Positions 1 to 11,875 are shown, numbered from the stretch's first letter. The stretch: 64,000 bases of DNA from Zygnema cylindricum (GCA_037447655.1 JBBHKE010002011.1:1-64000); one strand, 5' to 3'. A program made the numbers and translations. Notes: a model not told the origin generated them from the sequence alone.

Positions 1-170
1 GAATGATAGGAATAAGACTCAATCGAACTTGCTCACAATTACTTACATGTCTCAATGCGGAAGTGAAATTGAAATATAATCAACATTACAACACATTGAA
101 AACTTATAATCCAAGATAGAGGCAAATTGAATACTCAATAAAATAAACTCATATAAACTCAATCCTTAAA

Positions 171-620
171 CATTACACTTCTCCTAATTCATTCTTCCTT
201 AATTGACTCTCGATTTAATTCCTAATTTTCTCTTACTTAATTCAATCTACCTTACTTGATGGCTTTTTAACTTAGCCACGGAAATAATCTAGAACACTAT
301 TTTTAGAAGCGTCACAATGTACTTAGACGCAAATATGGTACAACGCAAAGTGAAACAACTAGAAATGAAACTGACAAAGTCCTGTAAAAAAAACTTAACT
401 TACACGAAACAAAACTGCTACACGTACGTCGCGCGAAACTAAACTTCCCATAAGTACAAATCTATAACTTAAACAAAACGAAACAAATCAAATCAAATCA
501 AATCGTCTACACGCGAAACGTACACGTACGAAATACTAAATCAAACTAAACGAAACAAAACTAAAATAAGCGAACCGACGCACGACCAAATCTAAATCCA
601 CTTCGAAGCAAAATTACATA
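171..620 (-). repeat. Interspersed repeat, copy inverted relative to 58.8-59.1 kb
   Basis: Read on the minus strand, this stretch matches 58830-59090: both have blocks around TTTCGTTTCGCGCGAC, a TACGTCTAAGTACATT block, and AGTCAATTAAGGAGGAATGA near the distal end. It is rich in short TTTCGTTT runs. No coding frame is supported. The first 170 bases and the remainder up to 660 show nothing further. Confidence 0.6.
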
Positions 621-659
621 AACATAGATTCAAAAATTGTAAATCCTTACATCGTCGAG

Positions 660-1035
660 GCCTTTCCCTCTCCTTTCCCTCCTCTCTCTCTTCCTTCCAA
701 ATTCCTCCTCTCCCTGCCTAGTGCTACTCCATGCCCCCGTACTTTCTTGTCTCCCTCTCTCCATCATTTCCACTCTCATTTCTTATCTCCCTCTACTTTC
801 TTCCCTCTCCTCCCGCCCCGCCCTTCCTCTTCCTCTCCTTTCATCCCACCCTCCTCTCCTCTTTACCCCCTTCTATTTTGTCTTTTTGTACTTTCCTCCC
901 TCTCTTCCCTCCCTCTCACTTTCCGCCCTCAAACAGATCCGCCGTGTATCTCCCCTCGTGTCTCTCCCCCTTGTCCTCCTACCGTGTCTCTTTCCCTCTC
1001 TCTTTCCTCTCTCTCTCGTCCACTATCCACACCTT
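660..1035 (+). repeat. Pyrimidine (TC/CCT) tract
   Basis: About 370 bases are almost pure C/T on the plus strand. All three plus frames are open only because of composition (Ser/Pro/Leu/Phe), so they are not genes. Similar tracts precede exon 1 of the multi-exon gene family elsewhere in the window. Here no matching exon follows. Confidence 0.85.
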
Positions 1036-1957
1036 CTAACACGCTCCTACTTTTGCGTCACCACTTGTCACCACCTTTATTAGTGTGGTCCGTTAAGCGT
1101 TTTATTTTACTGTTGAATTAGGTCTAGCGGTCGTCGTACAGCAAGTATTGTTTGATATTGTTTGATAGTGTGACAGTAACAGATAGTAAAAATGTTTTGT
1201 ACTTCTGTAGGGACACACGTCGACCGTTGAAGATGATGCAGGTATTCGAGAGTGTTGATCGACACCCACATACGCGTGACACAAATCATACAGGCGGGTT
1301 CAGCAAATCGAACGGACGAAGACTAATCCGAACATCCGGGAGAGAATTGTGCGAAATCGAAAGTAGGTCGTCAATACGAACCACTTCCACGGACGGAATT
1401 AAAGTGGGGACCATAATGACTAAGTGCGCCGTTCGCACTCAAGATGTTCGTACCACGTGTGATTAATGTTGACTAAACAACGGCAACATTAATTATACGG
1501 ACGATATTTGTAAATATGTGGAAAACAAACGGTTGGCGTATAGTGCATTAGAATTTAGTGTTACAGTGATCATTTAGCGGCAGGTAGTAATCAAGGTTTT
1601 GGAAAAACTTACGGTACTGTAAAGTACAAGTAGGACACTTTGTCGGAAGTCTACAAGTAGGACACTTTGTCAAAAGTCACGATAGTGTTGTTTTGAAAAG
1701 TCAGTTTCGTGATGGCGTGTCGTTTCGTGCGTACAAAATGTTTTGTGGGTACAGTACGAGAATCTATTGCTATCATGATTTACTGTAGAGATTCAAATGG
1801 ATCTGCCAATTGGGGAGTAATGGTACTAATTGCTTAGGATGTACGGAATTATTTGAATCACTGGTAACGTTAGCGGAAGGGGTGGTGACGGTTGAACAAA
1901 AAGGGAGAAGGGAGAAATGTGGACTTAGTTGTTGAGAGAGTCTAATGGTTTGGGGGA
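1036..1957. other. Intergenic stretch, no supported gene
   Basis: A 104-codon plus-strand frame (1152-1466) is open but shows no recognisable motif, no pyrimidine lead and no second copy in the window. I see no RNA gene here. Two 17-base direct repeats (AAGTAGGACACTTTGTC) lie near 1625-1670. Confidence 0.4.
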
Positions 1958-2160
1958 GTGTTGGTTTTTGGAAACCTTTAGTCCTCTCTGTATCACATTG
2001 CTATGCTGCCATGTTGCGGTGGTTACATCCCAGCCATAGCAGCTTGTGTGATAAAGATATTGTGTTGCCATTCTGCGCTAGTCACATCGCATTCATAGCA
2101 GCTTGCGTACTAGGTACTAAGTTTATTAGCACATACGGAATTGGACTTCAAGTGACGCGA
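1958..2160 (+). repeat. Dispersed repeat with internal ~75-bp tandem duplication
   Basis: About 200 bp here recurs at 50186-50390 with high identity (shared TTGGAAACCTTTAGTCCTCT and GGAATTGGACTTCAAGTGAC). Inside each copy a GCTGCCAT...CATAGCAGC unit occurs twice about 75 bp apart; each unit has an imperfect dyad (GCTGC...GCAGC). The frame across it is probably incidental. Confidence 0.7.
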
Positions 2161-3888
2161 AGACACATAGACGAAAGTACGGTTTGCTTAAAGGGAAATG
2201 GAGGGCAGATCGCGAAACGATCCGACGTTAGATAATCGACGCGGTTGGAAATGTATGTCGCACGTATGAGACAAAATGTGACGGGCGACATTTGATGAAT
2301 CGGATGCCGCCAGAGCTACGGAAGTCGGCGCCGTCAGTTTGATCATTTTGACGAGGGACGCGAAATCGCGTCCATCACATGATATTTATTTTGGACGATC
2401 CGGATTCGTTTGACGGAATTCTTAAGACTTTGTGTATTAATTATTAATGTAGATCTCAGGTACATTCACATTAATAGAGGTAGTTGATTGATTACGTACG
2501 GCTGGTATGCCTCCGTACAGTTAGTAGTAAGCTGTAGTGTATATTTGTAGAACTTAGTCATTTTTTTTGGGACTTAGGAAATGTTGGACTAAAATCTGTT
2601 TTAGGTCATTTTTGGTGTTTTAATCTGAGAATTGCTCTCAGTTTTATTGGCACAATTATCTGAAAATTTGCATGTGTGTGTCTCCTTCTGTTGGCAATAT
2701 TGTGGCAAATTTCTAGACCTATTGTGTTCCTGATTTGCTTGGGGCTTTATTGTGAAGTTGGTCAGATTTATCGAAGTTCTGGCAGGGTGTTTTTCTGCAC
2801 TTTGACTGAGTGTTCTGATTATTTGGTTTGGTATTGTTATATGAAAATTGGTGGGAATACTTATTGGTCTAGGAACTATCTGTTTGAGTAGTTTTAGCTT
2901 GGTTTGATTATTCTGTAGAATTCTGAGTGGAATCAAAGGAGGTTGTTTTGGGGTAGTCTGTGGTGCTTCCGAGGGTACATTCATGGTTGAAAAGGGCTAT
3001 GAACAACAGATAGTACTGTAGTACGGCCACCCGAATTAGTGTGACCAGTAGATACTCACTGTGAGTATATAGTTTAGAACTTAGCCAATTTTGAATCATC
3101 CATTTTTGGGATTATGATAATTTAAGGGCAGTTTTTGAAAAACTTCTAGACCTCATATCTTATGGTTGACTTGGTTGTTTAGGCTGCAATTTTGGAAATT
3201 GTCATTTTATTGTGTTGTGTATCATTGTGGCAAGTTTGAGGCATATTGGCCTTTTGAGTCATATTTTGTGTTAGCTGAAAGTTGGCTGTTGAGTAGGTGC
3301 TTGATAGTTTCTGTTGTCTATCATGTCTACTTTCACTACTACTGCTGGCTCTCCTCCTGCAACGGTGGTTGTAGAACAACAAGCACATCTAGTACAGTAC
3401 GGTAGTCAGCATTCCTTTGACCCGAACACTGGAAACACTAAAACATTGTTTTAGATACCTTCCATTATTTGTCTTTCACTGATTGATGTGAAAATATTTT
3501 TGTACAAATATTATGGTGGCACTGACTATTGTCAGTGCTAATCAGTCATGTTGTCATTTAGGGAAAAGATTGTCGGTCTCGAAGTTATATCACGTACAAC
3601 CACAGTTGTCCGATTCGTACGGATTTGAACTTTTTTACGAAAACTACGTAGTATTAATGGATTTCATACTTTTATTAAAGTTTGTACTGTTCGTGCTATA
3701 CAAAATGTACAACAATGTATGAAACGCGTGACAGTAGAAAATCCTTCAAACATCTAAAAAAGGTACGGAAGATATACGGAAATGTGTAAAAAAATACGGA
3801 AACCGTTCCTTGATAAACGTAAAAGTAAGAAAAATCTTAGACTATTATACTGAAATATTTGGGAACGTACAACAATGTACCCAAAAAA
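2161..3888. other. AT-rich intergenic region
   Basis: No convincing gene. Two related segments (about 2550-2720 and 3070-3250, both around TAGAACTTAG...AAACTTCTAGACC) suggest an old duplicated repeat. From 3329 a short frame begins MSTFTTTAGSPPATVV and runs about 40 codons. It could be the start of a degraded gag, but nothing else supports that. Confidence 0.35.
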
Positions 3889-3891
3889 CTA

Positions 3892-4411
3892 CACCGCGAA
3901 TCGTAATTAGAGTAAAGAAATAATTAGAGTAAAAAAATGAAAAAAAATAATGAGATATATTAACTCTAATTTGGGTTATCAACTCTTTTCAAAAAAAAAC
4001 TTACTCTTATTTATCAATAACTCTAATTTGGGTTTTTTGCAGTAATAATTTTCCGCTCTGAATATCTCTAGTTTAAATTAGGTACACGTACAGAATATGT
4101 CAAAACGTACAGTTTCAAGTCATTATGATGTTTGCATGATACAGTGTGTGAAAATGCACTTACATGTTAACCGCATGTATTAAATCGTATTTTGTAATTT
4201 TTAGTTAATAAAGGACAATTTTGCACAGTCAGACACCGACCCTAAGCCATACTATCTGAAACGACATTATATTAGAGTTGTTAATGCTGATTCAAAAGTA
4301 CCTTCAATAATATAAATAAAAATTTAGAATTATAAACTCTATTTAGGGTAATAGAGTCAAAATTAGGGGTGACGGAATTAGCGTACATAACGCTAATTAC
4401 GATTCGTTGTG
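3892..4411. mobile_element. Non-autonomous TIR element (CACCG family), ~520 bp
   Basis: The left end CACCGCGAATCGTAATTAG and the right end CTAATTACGATTCGTTGTG are inverted repeats with one or two mismatches, flanked by TA on both sides. The interior is AT-rich and non-coding. A second copy starts at 9271. Short TIRs, TA targets and no transposase are typical of Stowaway-like MITEs moved in trans by a mariner-type transposase (inference). Confidence 0.75.
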
Positions 4412-4803
4412 TAATGTTGTGTATCGGCAAGAAATTTATCGCAATAACACCGATACCGATAGTTATCAGTTCTCAATATATCGCTTCGAGACCAACAAAT
4501 TCTTTATCAGCGATAAGTGGAGATTTTATGGTACGCTATATAGTTGTACTTTATTATATATTGTATTATATTTCTCACTGTATATAGCGTGTCATGCCAT
4601 GTGTATTAAACTGTTTCGTGCTCCGTATAACATAAAAACAACGGTTCAGTACGAAGGCATAAATCATACAGCTTTGCGGTAAAAAGCGTACAATAATCGT
4701 TTATAGTTATCATTATTGGTGTTATCTCGATAAAAAACCGATACTATCGGTTTTTTATTGTCGATAACATCGGTTTTGATATGTCGTGCCAATATATCGA
4801 TTA
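4412..4803. mobile_element. Truncated TIR element (TAGTGTTGTGTATCGG family)
   Basis: Starts TAATGTTGTGTATCGGCAAG and continues with the family's ATCGCGATAACACCGATACC palindromic words. It abuts the previous element and shares its TA. The distal TIR is missing: the copy ends at TTATCGGCAAGC, where a pyrimidine tract begins. Confidence 0.7.
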
Positions 4804-4811
4804 TCGGCAAG

Positions 4812-5385
4812 CATCCTTTCTCTTCCCTCTCTTCTCTTTCTTTCCTCAATCCATTCTCTCCTTTCACTCCTCTCTCTACATTATCTCCTCTCGCTTCCTC
4901 CTCCTCTGCTTCCTTTCCTCTCTCTCCATTTGCTTCTTCCTCTTCTCCTTTCTCTCCTATTTCACCTCTCTCGCCTTTCTCGTCTCCTTTCTCTCTTCTC
5001 TCTTTTCCCTTCTCCTTTCTCTCCTATCTCTCCTCCTTGCCCTTTCTCTCCTCTTTCTTCATTCTCATCTCCTCTCCTCTCCTCTCCATCTACCCTCTCC
5101 CCTTTGTCTCCCTTCTTTCCTCTCTCTTTTTTTTCTTCTCCTCTCCCTCCTCCCTCTCTTCCCTCTCCTTTCTCTTCTCCTTTCTCTCCTCTCTCGCCAC
5201 TCTCTCCTCTCTCTCCTTCCGCTCCTCTCTCTCCCCTATCTCCTTTCCCTCTTCTCCCTCCTTCCCCTCCTCTCCCTCCTCCCCTTATTTCCCCTCCTCC
5301 CCCTCTTTTCTCTCCTCCCCTGCTTTACCTCCTCTCCCTCCTTCCCCTCCTCTCTCACCTTTCTCTCCTCTTATCCCATTCCTTA
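4812..5385 (+). repeat. Long pyrimidine tract
   Basis: About 570 bases are almost all C/T on the plus strand, leaving three open plus frames by composition alone. One of these continues past the tract to 5608 and ends in a lysine/arginine-rich tail (DSKKKKRNENSDLSHKRR). That tail could be a real 3' exon, but no splice or start signal decides it. Confidence 0.8.
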
Positions 5386-5974
5386 TACGATGATTCTGTT
5401 TCCTAACTTCTCTCTCTTTCAAAATATTTCTTTCTTCTCGATATCGATTATTGCATATTGGCAATCCACGACATTTTCTTTCCGACACTTTCGGATATTC
5501 TTTTCCGATACTTTTTTCGATGATAATTATTTGATTTCGACGATCCGAAACGATTCAAAGAAGAAGAAACGAAACGAAAATTCAGATTTGTCTCACAAAA
5601 GGAGATAGAGGAAGATTTTTTTTTTTTGAAACATCTTTATTCTGAGTAAATGGTTGATGCAAAAGTTTCTCCGGTTAGAAATTTTCTTCAAAAAATGGGT
5701 CACGGAATCCAGTTTCTTTGGGAACCAAAATTAGAGAAGATTTTTTAGAATGATTGTAACGCCTCTTAGAATGAAAATGTGCGTAAACTGTTTGGTGCTA
5801 AATAAGGTACGAATTTTATTAACTTTTCAAAATGGTTTGATGCGCACTGTACATAGTATTCGTTAGTTTATTGCTTGCATTTTGTGCGCATAAGACATTT
5901 GTGCGTAACAAAAGGTCATGTACGGATTAGGTGTACATGTCGTGCGTTCTTGAACAGATGCACGATATTATTAG

Positions 5975-6924
5975 TAGTGTTGTGTATCGGTAAAAAATTT
6001 ATCGCGATAACATCGATACCGATAGTTATCGGTTATCGAACGGTCAGAGGTACCGATATATCGGTCCGAGACCAACAAATTCCATATCGGCGATAACTTT
6101 AAAAATATATAGTACGCATACTATAGTACCTTATTATATACTGTATTATACTATTTACATTATATAGCGTGACATGCCACGTATTCAAATTTGTTCCGTA
6201 ATTATTAAACTGAAAATATTTATGGTACACGCAGCATATAAAACGCTGGCCAGTTAACTAAACAGAAATTTTACAGAATCGTACAGCATTGTACCGAAAA
6301 ATTGATGAACATGGAATGGGAAAAGGACGGCGGACATAAAGTACAATGGACGCAAAACAACATTTTGAGCGCCGCCTGAATCGAACGGACGACTTGGAAT
6401 GAGAAAACCGACGGCCAGCGTGAGCGCCGGCATCTCGGAATGGCTCTTTTGGCGGCTTACGCCAAAAAAAGCCGACAAATTGACACGTGGCAGGTCTCCA
6501 GTGGATCCCAAGGAACAAAGGGACAAAGCCATGGCGTCGGATGTGAAAGGTACATCGTTTTATTGTATCTGTACTAAAATCGTACGTACCTCATGACGGT
6601 TACTGTACCTTCTGTACTTGTACAACTGTACAATAACACTGATCTGATTGGTCGACACCTTAGTAGATAGGGGTTGTGAGTAGAGCACGATCGGGGAATA
6701 AGACGTACATTTCAGTGTACTGACCGTACATTTGTGTGTACGGTCCGTACATATATCGCCGATAGTTATCGATATCGGTGTTATCGCCGATAAAAGCGAT
6801 AAATATCGGGTATTTATCGGCCATAATACCGATAGCGATATATCGTACCAATATATCGATTATCAGGTACCCGAAAAAAGGTCCATATCGGTTATCGGCA
6901 AATCCTTACCGATACACAACACTA
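5975..6924. mobile_element. TIR element (TAGTGTTGTG family) containing an LTR remnant
   Basis: The ends TAGTGTTGTGTATCGGTAA and TTACCGATACACAACACTA are perfect 19-bp inverted repeats beginning and ending in TA. The middle (about 6470-6690) is not family sequence. It resembles the distal half of the copia LTRs near 20 kb: GACACGTGGCA, GCCATGG, GTACCTTCTGTAC, CTGATTGGTC and TAGATAGGGGTTGTGAG occur in the same order. Confidence 0.8.
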
Positions 6925-7029
6925 ATTATTAGTTTCAAACACTAAAAAACACGTTGAAACGATGATATGATTCGTTCAATTTGTCCTTGTCTATCATTCG
7001 CATTTTTGTGACAAGGCGTCACAAAATAT

Positions 7030-7500
7030 TAGTGTTGTGTATTGGCAAGAAATTTATAGCGATATCACGGATAACGATAATTATCGGCTATCGAAGGGTA
7101 TAGGGTCCCGATATATCTCTCATATACCAACAAATTCCTTATCGGCGATAAGTTGGAAAAATATAGTACGCTATTTAATAGTACTTTATAATATATTGTG
7201 TTATACTTTTCACATATATAGCGTGGCATGCCACGTGTAACAGTATGTTCCGTACGTTGTGTAACGGAGAAACGACGATTCAGTACGACTGAAAAAACCA
7301 TACAATTGTGCAGTACAAACGGTACAATTATTGTCGATGGTTATCGGTACCGGTGTTATCACGATACTAAACTAATACTATCGGTGTTTTATAGACAATA
7401 ACACTGGTGTCGATAAATCGTGCCAATATATATCTATTATCGCCAAGCCAAAAAAATGTACATATTGATTATCGGCAAAACCTTGCTGGTATACAATACT
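7030..7500. mobile_element. TIR element (TAGTGTTGTG family), ~470 bp
   Basis: Left end TAGTGTTGTGTATTGGCAAG, decayed right end GGTATACAATACT. The interior carries repeated CGATA/TATCG words and no reading frame of note. Confidence 0.7.
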
Positions 7501-7619
7501 GCAAAATGAATTTCGTCACAAAATCTTGAAACTACGTTTTGCCAATCTATAACCGTCATATAATAAGAATTGTTCTCACGCGTGTGAAATGTATCACGAA
7601 TGAAACTTATAGAAATTTC

Positions 7620-8124
7620 TTGTGTTGTGTATCAGCAGAGTTTTGCCAATAATCGACATGTACATTTTTTTGGCTTGTTGACAATCGATATATTGGCACG
7701 ATATATCAAACTGGTGTTATTGCCGATAAAAAACCGAAAACGTCGAATTTTTTATCGCGATAAAACCGGTATCGGTAACTATCGGCGATAATTGTATGGC
7801 TTGTTTTGTTCAGTTGTACGTGTGATGCCATCCTACTAAACCACCATTATTCCGTTACATAAAGTACGTATAATATTGTTACACGTGGTATGCCACGCTA
7901 TTTAAAGTGAAAAACATAATACAATATATTATAAATAACGTACTATTTATAATAGTATTATATTATATATTACTATTAAATAACATACTATTTTTTTTCT
8001 ACTTATCCCCGTTAAGGAATTTGATGGTCTCGAAATGATATATTGGGACCCCTGGCCGTCCGATAACCGATGATTATCGGTATGGTTGTTATCACGGTAA
8101 ATTTTTTGCCGATACACAACACTA
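7620..8124. mobile_element. TIR element (TAGTGTTGTG family), ~505 bp
   Basis: Ends TTGTGTTGTGTATCAGCAGA and GCCGATACACAACACTA are inverted. The sequence after it, 8125-8290, is a further partial copy (TTATCGCGGTAA, ATCGGTTCG) without an intact TIR. This makes three to four family members within 2.3 kb. Confidence 0.65.
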
Positions 8125-8290
8125 GAAATTTCACTGTTCTCCGATAACCGATATGCCCTTGGTGGCTTACGGATAATCGATGTATTGGAACGATATATTG
8201 CTTACCAGTGTTATCGCGGTAAAAAACTGACAGCAATTTTTTATCGGTAGGTTTTCTATCGTGATAATATCGGTTCGATTACTATCGATG

Positions 8291-9270
8291 ATACTTCAGA
8301 TTTATTCCGTTGTACAACAAAGTTTCGTTCTTCCGTTCTTATCAACTTTAGGGTACTTTCGCATGTAACCGAAACTTAGTCTTGTTACTTTGATTTTTAG
8401 CGAAGATTCTCCGTACAAATTTCCGAGCATTCGTATGTAAAGAAAATGAAATCGGAACTTTAGATTGTGATGGATGTAGACATAGGTGCAATTTGTGACG
8501 ATTGTAGACGCGTACAAAACTCGCGACAATTGATAACGTTTACAGAATTGGGACGGTTGTAGACGTTTAGCTACTTGTGACATTGTAGATGTTTAGGGTT
8601 TGTGACATTTTGACGTCACACGTACTTATGATAGCCTCGACGTCACAAATTCCAAAACATTCCGCCATGGTTTTCCGATTTTTTTTTTTCGTCCGTTCTC
8701 ACTCTACTTGCCACAAAAATAAGCTAAAAGACAACCAAAATAAATATTTTTTTTAGATCTTTCATTTGATACCTTTCTTACCTTTTTTCATTGCAAGAAT
8801 TGTGAGATAGACCCGTTAGTGGGAGAGGGAGAGAGAGAGAGGCGCTTTCACGGACTTCGCTTTTGCGAAATGGCGTCTGTTGGTCGAAACACCCTCCACG
8901 GCCCCTGTACGGAAAAAAACGCACAAAAAAAGTCACACATAGGCTGGAAACTTGCGGTGAGTTTTTTTTTTTGGTACTCCGCGCTCAATAATTGTAAAAA
9001 ACTTCCGGCTGACGGTTGTTGTTGAAAGGTAAGATTCTCAGCTTCCGATGGACGATCTCAAATTGAAAATTGGACGGTGCAAAGAGAAAAGATGTTTGAA
9101 GTTCGTAAAAAAAATTATTAACACTATTAGCGGTACACGTGTTGATTCCGCCGGTGCTACGGGTTCCCGCTCCCCGCCGGCGTAAGCGCCGGTATTCCTT
9201 CGTCGTAACTTCGGTTGCCGTTGCGCCTCCGGCGGCGTAAGGCCGATGCACGTTGGAAGGCCGTGAAGTA
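8291..9270. other. Intergenic repeats
   Basis: Contains one copy (8480-8600) of a dispersed GTGACG-x-TTGTAGACG word cluster also found near 49665, 57390 and 58190. A half copy of the short MITE type lies at about 9027-9140 (TCTCAGCTTCCGATGG ... AACACTATTAGCGGT). Confidence 0.5.
8870..8956 (+). CDS. Possible 5' exon, 29 codons
   Basis: A purine-rich lead (GGGAGAGGGAGAGAG) is followed by an ATG at 8870 opening MASVGRNTLHG and running to a good donor, GCG|GTGAGT, at 8957. The layout resembles exon 1 of the multi-exon family (low-complexity lead, initial MAS, ~90-140 nt, strong donor). The donor phase is 0 rather than 1, however, and no downstream exon is recognisable. Hypothetical. Confidence 0.25.
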
Positions 9271-9800
9271 CACCGCGAATTGTAATTAGAGTAAAGAAAT
9301 CATTGCAGTAAAATAATGAAAAAAAATAATTAGAGTTATTAATTTTAATTTGGGTAATGAACCCTTTTCAAAAAAAACTTCTACTATAATTTATCAATAA
9401 CTCTAATTTGGGTTTCTTGCCGTGATAATTATCAGCGCTGAATATCTTTAGTGTAAATTAGATACACGTACAGAATTTGACATAACGTACAGTTTCACGT
9501 CACTATGACGTTTGTACTACGCGGTTTGTGAAAACGCAGTTACATGATGACGATCTTTATTAAATCATGTTTTGTACTTTTTTACTTAATGAAGTATAAT
9601 TTTAGTTATTGAAGTACAATTTGCATGGTCAGGCACCGTCCGTACGCCACACTTTTTTAAGCGACACTATATTAGAGTTGTTAACGCTGATTCAAAAAAT
9701 ACCTTAAATAATGTAAAGAATAATTTTGAGTTGTGTACTTTATTTAGGGTGATAGAATCAAAATTAGGGGTGACGGAATTAGCGTACATAACACTGCGGT
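9271..9800. mobile_element. Non-autonomous TIR element, second copy of the 3892 type
   Basis: Starts TA|CACCGCGAATTGTAATTAGAG and follows the 3892-4411 copy through TTTGGGT...TTATCA and GGGGTGACGGAATTAGCGTAC. The right TIR is damaged (ACACTGCGGTG). A fragment of the short MITE type follows at 9816-9870. Confidence 0.65.
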
Positions 9801-10113
9801 GTTCACCTTGTGTCGCTATTAGTGTTGAAGTTTTTTAAGTATATTAAAACATTTTTTCTCCGTACACCATGAAAAAGGACAACAGGCGCTTCCTCCGTAC
9901 TGTAGCAAACCAGTACACCGTGAATCGCTATTAGCGTCAATATCTCTAATTGCGGTACCCCGTTTCTTTACCCAAATTCTCAAATAGAATTAGTAAAAAC
10001 CCTTTAAAAAACAAATTAGATTAAATGATTTCCCTCAAAACCCCCAAATTCCCAAATAGCGTTAATAACGCTATTTGTTTCATAACGCTATCTATTTCTA
10101 AACGCTAATCGTA

Positions 10114-10638
10114 CACCGTCAATCGCTATTAGAGTAAAGGAATAAATAGCGTAAAAAAAAATTAGTGTTACAGGCACAAATCGGGATTTTTTTTTTTTTG
10201 AAAAAAAAATATATATACTAATTAATCCCTAACTGTAATTTGGGTTGTCTTGAATAATAAATACCCGCCCTTTCGATGTCTACAGTAATATGTGTACACG
10301 TACAAAATCTGACACGGTCGACGGACGAACATATGAGAACGTGATTTTTGTCGACGAGTTTACGTCTCTTTCTTCCATTGCACATTCACATGTGTGCGCA
10401 ATAATGTTAAGTATCTTTTTATGCCTTTGTAATTCAAAAAATACCATTTCGTGCGGAGATACCCTGTCCGTACGACACAATACTTCCATCGCATTGTACT
10501 TCCATTATTAACGCTAATTGAAAAAAAACCCTAATTAGAATAATGGAAAAAATGGAATTATGGATTGTATTTCAGGTTTTTTTTTTTGAAAAAAGGGTAC
10601 TGAATTAGCGTTATTTACTCTAATAGCGATTGGCGGTG
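10114..10638. mobile_element. Non-autonomous TIR element, ~525 bp
   Basis: Flanked by TA, with ends CACCGTCAATCGCTATTAGA and CTCTAATAGCGATTGGCGGTG. The inverted match extends inward through GTAAA...AATAGCG. The interior is AT-rich with poly-T and has no gene. Part of the preceding 9900-10113 sequence is another fragment with the same TIR. Confidence 0.75.
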
Positions 10639-10645
10639 TACCGTA

Positions 10646-11301
10646 CACCGTGAATCACTATTAGAATCATAGTTCAAAAGTAGTCGTTTTTTGGTAGGCC
10701 TTTTGTAGTCCGCCTTTAGCGTAAGTTGTGTTACGGGTTTTCCATGTGATGTTCTTAGATCGTTACTTTCATCAGCCACCGTCCGATCGTCTGATTCTGG
10801 CGATAGTCCTAACGAAAGTTGTGTTATGGGCTTTTCATGTGATCTTCTTAGATCGTTACTTTCATCAACGACCGTCAGATCATCCGAATCTGACGGTTTA
10901 AATAAAAAGTCGCTCAAAATATTTTTTTGTCCGATTTTTTTTTCAAATTTTGACATGACGTTTAATTCTCTATCAATCCATGTGCAACTCAATCCTGTTA
11001 CTATTTTATTTCATTTTGCGGCCAATACAATATGGGTCTTAAGGCCATATTTTATGTTTTGCATACAATAGGCATATTGTATGGGCGTACGGTCACCTAC
11101 TTTTGAACTATGTATTTTTCGTCTCTTAAAAAAACATTTCTCCGTACACACATGTCAGTTTTTGAATCTAACGGTTGAGATTGAAAGGTGAGGTTCTCAG
11201 CTTCCGATCGGCAATCTCAAATTGGAAACGGACAAATGTGTACGGATAAAAGATGTTTTATGTGGCGATAAAACTATTAACACTAATAGCGATTCACGGT
11301 G
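10646..11301. mobile_element. TIR element carrying a repeated coding segment
   Basis: Flanked by TA, with ends CACCGTGAATCACTATTAG and CTAATAGCGATTCACGGTG. Just inside lies a second inverted pair, ATAGTTCAAAAGTAG (about 10669) and CTACTTTTGAACTAT (about 11097). The right ~190 bp is the short MITE type. The left two thirds holds the minus-strand reading frame described separately, and that piece recurs without the TIRs at 56756-57140. This is consistent with a gene fragment captured between TIRs. Confidence 0.65.
10716..10992 (-). CDS. Hypothetical repetitive protein fragment
   Basis: An open minus-strand frame contains two tandem copies of a ~31-residue unit: SDDLTVVDESNDLRRSHEKP and SDDRTVADESNDLRTSHGKP, each followed by a V/I-TQL core (93-nt period). 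A positively charged tail (KRPTKKRLLL) follows. The same two units stay open in the copy at 56742-56951, with mostly conservative differences. I do not recognise the domain. It lies inside a TIR element, so it may be a captured exon rather than a host gene in place. The frame reads on to 10615, but the last part is TIR sequence. Confidence 0.35.
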
Positions 11302-11624
11302 TACTGTACCGTGGTTCGAAGAAATCTTGAAGGTGAAGTCAACATCAAGCTGAAGACCTGAAGACTGAAGTCCGTACAAATAAAAGAGTGATAAAAGCTG
11401 ACACGTTTAAACAAACAGACGCGTAAAGTTAAATTGTTATTTGACGCGTTTAAACACTAAAAGCTCGTCGATCACAAAACCGTGCAATCAAAGCGTGTCG
11501 TTTATGCAAACACAATATAAGTAAAATAAGTAAACAGAGTAAGCAAACAATATAAGTAAACATTATATATTAAGTAAACACAATATAAATATGATAGGTA
11601 AGCAAAATCTGAGTCTGTAGTCCT
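11302..11624. other. Intergenic, A-rich
   Basis: Short AACACAATATAAGTAAA direct repeats occur around 11510-11600. No gene is seen. Confidence 0.5.
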
Positions 11625-11860
11625 CCCACTTGCTCGCCCTCTCGCCTCTCGGCTCCCACTCCTCCCACTCCCTCTCTCCCTCTTCCTCCCTCCCTCACTC
11701 CTCTCTGCCTCCTTAATTCCCGCTTCTGTCCGTCCTGCCTTCCGTTCTTCCCTCCTTTTCTCTCTCCCTCTCTCCCTCCCTCTCTCTCTCTCTCTCTTTC
11801 CCTCTCTCCCTCCCTACCTCCCCCTCCCTCCTTTCCTCCCTCCCTCCCTCCTCCGGCTAT
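11625..11860 (+). promoter_or_regulatory. Pyrimidine tract upstream of gene copy A exon 1
   Basis: Dense CTC/CCT repeats end 16 bases before the likely start ATG. The same tract-then-ATG arrangement precedes exon 1 in copy B (50590-50850) and in the two MAS-type exons (56455-56575, 58500-58625). It may be a promoter or 5' UTR element. That role is inferred from position only. Confidence 0.5.
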
Positions 11861-11875
11861 TTTTTTTTTGAAGAG

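Noticed and set aside
721-1121. Three overlapping Ser/Pro/Leu-rich plus-strand frames (likewise 4758-5608, 51010-51714 and 51800-52193)
   Set aside because: All frames are open because the DNA is a pyrimidine tract with almost no stop codons; there is no start context or conserved residue pattern.
1152-1466. 104-codon plus-strand frame as a gene
   Set aside because: No recognisable motif, no splice structure, no paralogue and no coding signature beyond being open.
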